From the NCBI GenBank assembly GCA_963812795.1, contig CAWEWG010000007.1, positions 62,001 through 126,000 of the forward strand: a stretch of DNA of 64,000 nucleotides, read 5' to 3'. A program made the translations under genes and the position numbers. The DNA is from Hyphomicrobium_A sp963812795 (GTDB lineage: Bacteria; Pseudomonadota; Alphaproteobacteria; Rhizobiales; Hyphomicrobiaceae). This document shows positions 58,751 through 64,000 of the stretch, piece by piece. The notes under the pieces were generated by a model, which worked only from the letters and a program-made list of their open reading frames with translations, was not told where the DNA came from and made no database searches. The number at the start of each line of letters is the position of its first letter. Positions within the stretch are counted from its first letter, which is position 1.

Positions 58751-58936
58751 TGGCCTACTCGCTCGGATTATGCCGCAGCAAGCTTACAGGCCCTGAGTTG
58801 CCTCCCTCAACGAAAAACGCCGGTACTGCCTAACGAGGCAGCCCAGTCGGCTCGACGGGCACACATAGCGTTGGGCATTCGTGGCAACCGCAGCCGCCAG
58901 ACCAACATGGCGTTGGTGGAGAGGCGCCGACAATTC

Positions 58937-59356
58937 TCAGGCGTTGCGGCCGGCGATGAGCCAGTAGACAAAGCCGCCGGCGAACCCGGCGGTGGCGAAC
59001 ACCTGCCACACCAACGCCTCGGGCGAGGCGATGGCGCCGCCCTGGCCGTAGCGTGCCAGCAGCGGAATGGCGGCCAGCGCCAGGCCGCCGCCGACCACGT
59101 AGTAGGCGAGCGAGCGAATGCGCGCGATCTCGCCGACGATGACCATCAGCAATGCCGGAATGACGGTGATGCTGGCTGCCAGCAGCAGTCCCTGGTTCAT
59201 CATGGCGAAGACGGTGTCGACGTCCTCGTTGCCGATCGGATTGACGTGCAGGAAGGAGGTGACGCGCTCGAGCCCCAGCGTGATCAGCACGAAGGTGGAG
59301 GCGCAGGCTGCCAGCAGCAGCGCGAACGGGATGACGATGAGGATGCGGCCCACCAC
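58937..59356 (-). CDS. Four-helix membrane protein (paralogue B)
   Basis: One hundred and thirty-nine residues with the same architecture as paralogue A: LIVIPFALLLAACASTFVLI, AASITVIPALLMVIVGEIAR, LAYYVVGGGLALAAIPLLAR, VWQVFATAGFAGGFVYWLIA, ending GRNA. The pair looks like an old duplication; both are of unknown function. Starts 6 bases before the rlmN stop, so it is probably cotranscribed with rlmN. Confidence 0.65.
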   Translation of the reverse strand: MVGRILIVIPFALLLAACASTFVLITLGLERVTSFLHVNPIGNEDVDTVFAMMNQGLLLAASITVIPALLMVIVGEIARIRSLAYYVVGGGLALAAIPLLARYGQGGAIASPEALVWQVFATAGFAGGFVYWLIAGRNA

Positions 59357-59362
59357 GTCGCG

Positions 59363-60589
59363 TCAGGCTCCGCCGCCGCTCGAAGACACCTCGGTGGTCG
59401 CCGCCCGGTCGCTCGCCCGCTGCTTGACGCTTTCGGAGCGGAGCTGGCCGCAGGCGGCATAGATGTCGCGACCGCGGGGTGTGCGTACCGGGCTCGCGTA
59501 CCCGGCCTTGTTCACCACCTCGGCAAAGCGTTCGATCTGCTCCCAGTCGGAGCATTCGTACGGCGCGCCGGGCCATGGGTTGAACGGGATGAGATTGATC
59601 TTGGCGGGAATGCCGGCCAGCAGGCGCACCAGCTCGCGGGCTTCCGCCAGGCTGTCATTGACGCCTTTCAGCATGACGTATTCGAAGGTGATGCGCCGCG
59701 CGTTCGATAGCACCGGATAGTTGCGGCACGCCTCGAGTAGCTCGGCGATCGGATACTTGCGGTTGATCGGCACCAGCTCGTCACGCAGCTCATCGCGCAC
59801 CGCGTGCAGCGAGATGGCAAGCGACGTGCCGGTCTCCGCGCCCCAGCGCGCGATCTCCGGCACGATGCCCGACGTCGACAGCGTGATGCGCCGCTTCGAT
59901 ACCGACAGCGCCTCTCCGTCGGCAGCCAGCTCCATCGCCGCCTTGACGTTGTCGAAGTTGTAGAGCGGCTCGCCCATGCCCATGAGCACGATGTTGGTGA
60001 TCTTGCGATCGGACGTCGGCAGCAAGCGTCCATCGTCGGGCTGCTCGGCACCCTGCCAATCGCCGATGCGGTCGCGGGCGAGGAGGATCTGTCCGACGAT
60101 CTCCTGCGCCGTGAGATTGCGAACGAGGCGCTGCGTGCCCGTATGGCAGAAGGTGCAATTGAGGGTGCAACCCACTTGGCTGGAGATGCACAGCGTGCCG
60201 CGCTCTGCCTCCGGAATGTAGACGGTCTCGATTTCCGGCGCCTTGCCGCCGCGCCCCAGGGAGGGGAGCCGCAGCAGCCACTTGCGGGTGCCATCGACCG
60301 ACACCTGCTCGGTGACGATCTGCGGCCGCGCCAGCGTATAGCGCCCGCTCAGTTCGGCGCGCAGCTCCTTGGCGACGTCGGTCATGGCCTCGAATTCGGC
60401 GACGCCGCGCACGTAGAGCCAGCTATAGAGCTGGTTGACGCGCATGCGCAGTTGCTTCTCCGGCACCCGGGCTTCCGCCAGGGCCGCGCGCAAACCTTCG
60501 CGGCCGAGACCGGCGAGGGACGGCTTTTCAGCGGGCAACGCGACCTCTGGGGCCGCGGAAAGCTGATCGAGCGTGAGAACCATTGGCAT
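59363..60589 (-). CDS. rlmN: Dual-specificity RNA methyltransferase RlmN
   Basis: About 408 residues. Radical-SAM enzyme making m2A2503 of 23S rRNA and m2A37 of some tRNAs. Start chosen at the ATG at 60589 (another at 60583). QLYSWLYVRGV, LCISSQVGCTLNCTFCHTGT with Cys141, Cys145, Cys148 for the cluster, NIVLMGMGEPLYNFDNV, ITLSTSGIVPEI, LAISLHAVRDELRDELVPIN, and the catalytic Cys near the end in YAACGQLRSESVK. Confidence 0.96.
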   Translation of the reverse strand: MPMVLTLDQLSAAPEVALPAEKPSLAGLGREGLRAALAEARVPEKQLRMRVNQLYSWLYVRGVAEFEAMTDVAKELRAELSGRYTLARPQIVTEQVSVDGTRKWLLRLPSLGRGGKAPEIETVYIPEAERGTLCISSQVGCTLNCTFCHTGTQRLVRNLTAQEIVGQILLARDRIGDWQGAEQPDDGRLLPTSDRKITNIVLMGMGEPLYNFDNVKAAMELAADGEALSVSKRRITLSTSGIVPEIARWGAETGTSLAISLHAVRDELRDELVPINRKYPIAELLEACRNYPVLSNARRITFEYVMLKGVNDSLAEARELVRLLAGIPAKINLIPFNPWPGAPYECSDWEQIERFAEVVNKAGYASPVRTPRGRDIYAACGQLRSESVKQRASDRAATTEVSSSGGGA

Positions 60590-60646
60590 CCGCGATTGGG
60601 CTAGGCCCTTATCTAGCTGCTCTGCCGCGACCCTGAAAGACGGCAA

Positions 60647-60679
60647 AATCCCCAGACCCGGGGGGCGGGTCTGGGGATT
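60647..60679 (-). terminator. Intrinsic terminator of the 67-residue protein gene
   Basis: Stem AATCCCCAGACCCG / CGGGTCTGGGGATT (14 bp, 5-base loop), followed on the minus strand by TTGCCG after the AATT end. Lies 52 bases past the stop of the gene at 60731. Confidence 0.7.
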
Positions 60680-60730
60680 CGATTGAGGACGTCCAGGTTC
60701 TAAGCGGGACGAGTGTCCCTTAGGGCCGGA

Positions 60731-60934
60731 TCAGGCGGCCGGCACCCAGCGGCCGGCGATGTAGCCGAATGCCACCGCGTCGGGGTGCAGTCGTGCGGAC
60801 TGCCGCAGTTGGTCGGCTTCTTGTACATCCGAATCCCCGATAACAACCTGGGGGCGGGCTGCTTTGACCGTGTCGTGATATCCGCTGAGCAAGATTACTC
60901 TTTTTCCGCGGACCTCGATCTTCGGACATGCCAT
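60731..60934 (-). CDS. Small conserved hypothetical protein
   Basis: Sixty-seven residues, ACPKIEVRGKRVILLSGYHD then a KAARPQVVIGDSDVQEADQL strand-helix pattern, ending RWVPAA. The Shine-Dalgarno GGAGGTGACGC before the ATG is unusually good. No family recognised. Own terminator, so likely monocistronic. Confidence 0.65.
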   Translation of the reverse strand: MACPKIEVRGKRVILLSGYHDTVKAARPQVVIGDSDVQEADQLRQSARLHPDAVAFGYIAGRWVPAA

Positions 60935-61141
60935 GCGTCACCTCCTGTGCAGGAGATCAGCGCTACGGAAAGGCGGTTCGGGGGAGCATTTGCCTGCCAT
61001 TGTGGCAGCGACCCGCAGCCAATACTGATCACCTACAACAACGACTATACGTGACATCTGTGACACGCGAAATAACTTTCCATTGCATCAGTGCAAAGAG
61101 GATGTTGACAAAATTGGAAACATGTTGCGCTGCGAAACGCA

Positions 61142-62521
61142 TCATTTGCCCAGCGGCACGTTGAGCTGCAGCCGCCCCATCCAGTTTTGCGGCGTCGAGG
61201 TGGTCGTGCCGCTCTCGATACCGCCCGTCGCCGACAGGCTCGAGCCGTCCTTCACGCCGTAGGCAACGCCAGCCTCGGCTTTCAACTGCACATCCGTCGG
61301 ACGCACCGACGGCACCGCCGGATTGATTGCCTGCAGATCGTCGAAACCGACGAAGGCGCCGACCGCCGCGCGCGGCTCGATGAAGGTCACGTCATCGACG
61401 GCGAAGCGCTTGGAAACCTCGGGCAGCACCTCGACCTTGCCGGTGCCGGCGGCGCGCGCCTCGCCGGACGCAGCATCGCGCACCGCATCCTCGACGTAGA
61501 CGAGCCCGACGCTCGGCGCCACGCTCCAGCCTTGCACATCGCGCGTGCCGGTGAGTTTGCCGCGCACGATGCGGCGTGCCGTCAGGCTGTTGTCGATGTC
61601 CGGACTGGCGACGGCGTTCTCCGTCTCGCCCCAGGCGGCACGCCCGTCGAATACGACACCGGAGCCGAGCTTCATGCTGACGTACGGGCCTGCCATCCAC
61701 CCCTTCGCCGCAACCTCCGGCGAGTCGTACTTGGCGGTCTCGACGCCGCGGTCGAACTGCGCCAACGCGCCGACCATGATGTCGGGACCGACCATCGAGC
61801 GCGTGCCGAGATAGACGACGCCGAGATTGCCGTCGCGCGTGCCCGTCTCGAGCGCGGTCAATTCATAGTTCTGCATCCGGCCCTCGAGCCAGAAATCGAT
61901 GAGACTGGGCTCGACGGCCTTGCCGCCGTTGCTCGCCGCGGTGATCTCCGAGACGCTTACCGAAAACTCGACGTCCTTCGGCCGGCCCTCGTCGTCGACG
62001 GCGACCGTGCTCGACAGCGGCTTTCCAGCGTTGGTGATCGGCGTCGCCGCGCGATCGATGCGCAGGCGATCGGGGTCGCGTTGATTGAGCAGCGCCTTGC
62101 GGCGGTCGAGGAACGCAGCGTTGGCGGCTTCTGTCAGCGTTGACGTGCACGAGACGCTGACGTGCGCGGCACCCCCGCCGGTAGCAGCAAATTGGAAAAC
62201 GTAGGATGACGCCGTGGGCGCCTTGAACGTCGCCGCCGATGCCGACGCGCCGCCGAGCAGCGTCGCCGGGGCGCCGGTACCGCCAACGAGCGAGACCGAT
62301 GCGCCGCTGGAAGCGAAGCTGAGTAGATCGCCGTGCTCGAGCACGACCTGCCGTGACACGGGTGCGCTTGCGGCGACATCGGCACTCAAGGCCCCGCGAT
62401 TGACGGCGGCGCAACCGCTACCTGGTGCTGCCATCGCGGGCGCTGCCGTCAACATCGATACGGCCAAGCCCATCGCGATGAGCATCGCGCCCTGCGCCGG
62501 CCAAGCATTTGCACTTTTCAT
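61142..62521 (-). CDS. Autotransporter-type outer-membrane beta-barrel protein
   Basis: Four hundred and fifty-nine residues. Signal peptide MLIAMGLAVSMLTAAPAMAA. A passenger-like middle domain rich in G, S and A, with SLVGGTGAPATLLGGASASA. A barrel follows from about residue 230: VVYLGTRSMVGPDIMVGALA, GWMAGPYVSMKLGSGVVFDG, RAAWGETENAVASPDID, PSVGLVYVEDA, EPRAAVGAFVGFDDLQAIN, GVAYGVKDGSSLSATGGIES and the last strand MGRLQLNVPLGK. The passenger is short for a classical autotransporter. Its barrel is the intact paralogue of the fused one at 15660-16357. Confidence 0.8.
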   Translation of the reverse strand: MKSANAWPAQGAMLIAMGLAVSMLTAAPAMAAPGSGCAAVNRGALSADVAASAPVSRQVVLEHGDLLSFASSGASVSLVGGTGAPATLLGGASASAATFKAPTASSYVFQFAATGGGAAHVSVSCTSTLTEAANAAFLDRRKALLNQRDPDRLRIDRAATPITNAGKPLSSTVAVDDEGRPKDVEFSVSVSEITAASNGGKAVEPSLIDFWLEGRMQNYELTALETGTRDGNLGVVYLGTRSMVGPDIMVGALAQFDRGVETAKYDSPEVAAKGWMAGPYVSMKLGSGVVFDGRAAWGETENAVASPDIDNSLTARRIVRGKLTGTRDVQGWSVAPSVGLVYVEDAVRDAASGEARAAGTGKVEVLPEVSKRFAVDDVTFIEPRAAVGAFVGFDDLQAINPAVPSVRPTDVQLKAEAGVAYGVKDGSSLSATGGIESGTTTSTPQNWMGRLQLNVPLGK

Positions 62522-62607
62522 GTCGATCGCCCCACAACGCAGCTACCGCGATTCGAGCCGTTGCTGCAGGGCAAAGTCGACGGAAGTGTGAACGCGCGGC
62601 CAATCGG

Positions 62608-64000
62608 TTAGCTGGTCTGCGGCTCCTGCATGGCGAGCGGCGGCAGTTGCGCCACCATGGTGGCGGCGATCTCGCGCGCACCCTGCACGACGACGCTGGC
62701 GCCGTAGTTCGAGAGATATGCCGCCTCGGTGTCGGAGTGCGCGTGCGCGACGATGAAGAGACCGCTGTTGGCGGCGCGCGCCTGTGCCACGATCTGACCC
62801 GCTTCGAACGCTTCCGGCACCGCCACCAGCAACGCGCGCGCGTGCAGTAGGTTGGCAGCGACGAGCGCCGACGGCGCACTGGCCGCGACCGCCTCGATGC
62901 CGCGCCCCTTCAACCTGGCGACGATCTCGTCTTTCTCCTCGATGACGAACAGCGGCACCCCGGCGCTTGATAGCGCCTCGCCGATCCAGTGGCCGATACT
63001 GCCGTAGCCGACGAGGACGGTATGTCCCTGCTGGCTCGTCACCTCGATCTCGGCGGCGGCGGCCTTGGCGCTGGCATCCATCGCCTTGTCGGCCGCGACC
63101 GCGTCTGCCACCGCCTTGGCGCCGTCACGCTGGTCGAGCCACGGCCGCAGCCGATCGAGCGCCATGAACAGCAGCGGATTGATGACGATGGAGATGATGG
63201 CGCCGGCGAGCACCAACTCGCGGCCGAGCTGCGGCATGAGGCCGAGCGACACGCCGAGGCCGGCCAAGATGAACGAGAACTCGCCGATCTGCGCCAGGCT
63301 GACGGCGATCGTGGCGGCGGTGCCGAGCGGGCGCCCGAACAACTGCACGATGGCGAGCGCGGCGACCGACTTGGCAACGACAATGATGGCGACCGTCGCC
63401 AGCACCAGCAGCGGATCGCGGACGAGGATCGCCGGGTCGAACAACATGCCGACCGAGATGAAGAACAGCACAGCGAAGGCGTCGCGCAACGGCAGCGTCT
63501 CCGACGCCGCCTGTTGGCTGAGCGCGGATTCGCTCAAGATCATGCCGGCGAAGAAGGCGCCGAGGGCAAACGACACGTCGAACAGTTGGGCGGCGCCATA
63601 GGCGCATCCCAGCGCGATGCTCAGCACGGCGAGGCGGAACAGCTCGCGCGAGCCGCTGTGCGCAACGTAGTGCAGGATCCAGGGGATCACGCGCCGCCCG
63701 ACGACGAGCATGACGACGACGAAGGCGACCACCTTGGCGATGGTCACACCCAGCGTGGCGGCGATCTCCGCCAATTCGAAACTGGAATTCGAGCCGGCTG
63801 CATCCTGCAGGCTGCCGTTGAGAATGGGAACGAGCGCCGGCAGCATCACCAGCGTCAGCACCATGACGAGGTCTTCGACGATCAGCCAGCCGACGGCGAT
63901 GCGTCCGCGCTCGGTATTGATGATGCGGCGCTCCTGCAGGGCGCGCAGCAGCACGACGGTACTGGCCACCGACAGCGCCAGGCCGAAGGTGATCCCGGCG
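62608..64000 (-). CDS. Kef-type K+/H+ antiporter of the CPA2 family (5' end outside window)
   Basis: The frame is open to the window edge; visible residues begin AGITFGLALSVASTVVLL, so the N-terminal helices lie beyond 64000. Membrane helices with EDLVMVLTLVMLPALVP, GAFFAGMILSESALSQQAA, VGMLFDPAILVRDPLLVLAT, GEFSFILAGLGVSLGLMPQ and INPLLFMALDRL are CPA2 features. A cytoplasmic RCK/TrkA-N domain follows: GHTVLVGYGSIGHWIGEALS for nucleotide binding and a C-terminal TEAAYLSNYGASVVVQGARE. Likely a YbaL-like antiporter. Confidence 0.9.
   Translation of the reverse strand, partial: AGITFGLALSVASTVVLLRALQERRIINTERGRIAVGWLIVEDLVMVLTLVMLPALVPILNGSLQDAAGSNSSFELAEIAATLGVTIAKVVAFVVVMLVVGRRVIPWILHYVAHSGSRELFRLAVLSIALGCAYGAAQLFDVSFALGAFFAGMILSESALSQQAASETLPLRDAFAVLFFISVGMLFDPAILVRDPLLVLATVAIIVVAKSVAALAIVQLFGRPLGTAATIAVSLAQIGEFSFILAGLGVSLGLMPQLGRELVLAGAIISIVINPLLFMALDRLRPWLDQRDGAKAVADAVAADKAMDASAKAAAAEIEVTSQQGHTVLVGYGSIGHWIGEALSSAGVPLFVIEEKDEIVARLKGRGIEAVAASAPSALVAANLLHARALLVAVPEAFEAGQIVAQARAANSGLFIVAHAHSDTEAAYLSNYGASVVVQGAREIAATMVAQLPPLAMQEPQTS

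Overview
The window reads as a chromosomal segment from a GC-rich alphaproteobacterium, most likely order Hyphomicrobiales. The evidence is the hrcA-grpE-dnaK-dnaJ block next to rph-rdgB-hemW, the secA / parvulin / argJ order, several alphaproteobacterial small exported proteins, and repeated EcfG-type promoter signatures (GGAAC-N16/17-NGTT). An orphan pqqA-like peptide gene hints at PQQ chemistry, as in methylotrophic or alcohol-oxidising members. I cannot name a genus from sequence alone.

Layout. Positions 1-17,000 are an accessory, decaying region. It holds a repeat-rich OmpA-family protein, stress-type small envelope proteins, a broken OpgG/OpgD glucan gene with a partial second copy 10 kb away, pqqA, an SDR, a methyltransferase, a LuxR regulator, carbonic anhydrase with a DUF421 protein, a PhnA-like membrane protein, CsbD, a DNA-ligase fragment and an integrase-autotransporter chimera beside AT-rich DNA. 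Seven EcfG-like promoters lie here, which suggests a general-stress envelope regulon. Positions 17,000-32,700 are core genes: secA, parvulin PPIase, argJ, tpm, dacA, gshB, yraN, rsmI, an LpoA-like lipoprotein, gluQ, alkA and an HNH endonuclease. Positions 33,011-34,062 are an odd non-coding stretch crowded with ACGC. Positions 34,000-51,300 are core again: dsbB, a DedA protein, hemW, rdgB, rph, the heat-shock block, pyrF, trmD, rplS, map, radC and asnB. Positions 51,300-64,000 hold a TetR/aldehyde-dehydrogenase pair with a clear operator, a PNPOx-like protein, an AraC regulator, argG, small membrane proteins, rlmN, an autotransporter-type barrel and a Kef-type antiporter running off the end.

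Many genes, including the essential secA, are split over two or more frames by apparent one-base indels. This is best explained by uncorrected assembly errors, so I give whole-gene spans and say where the frame changes. In the first 17 kb real gene decay is also likely, because partial duplicate copies and a fusion across two unrelated genes are seen as well. No tRNA, rRNA, CRISPR array or intact transposase was recognised.
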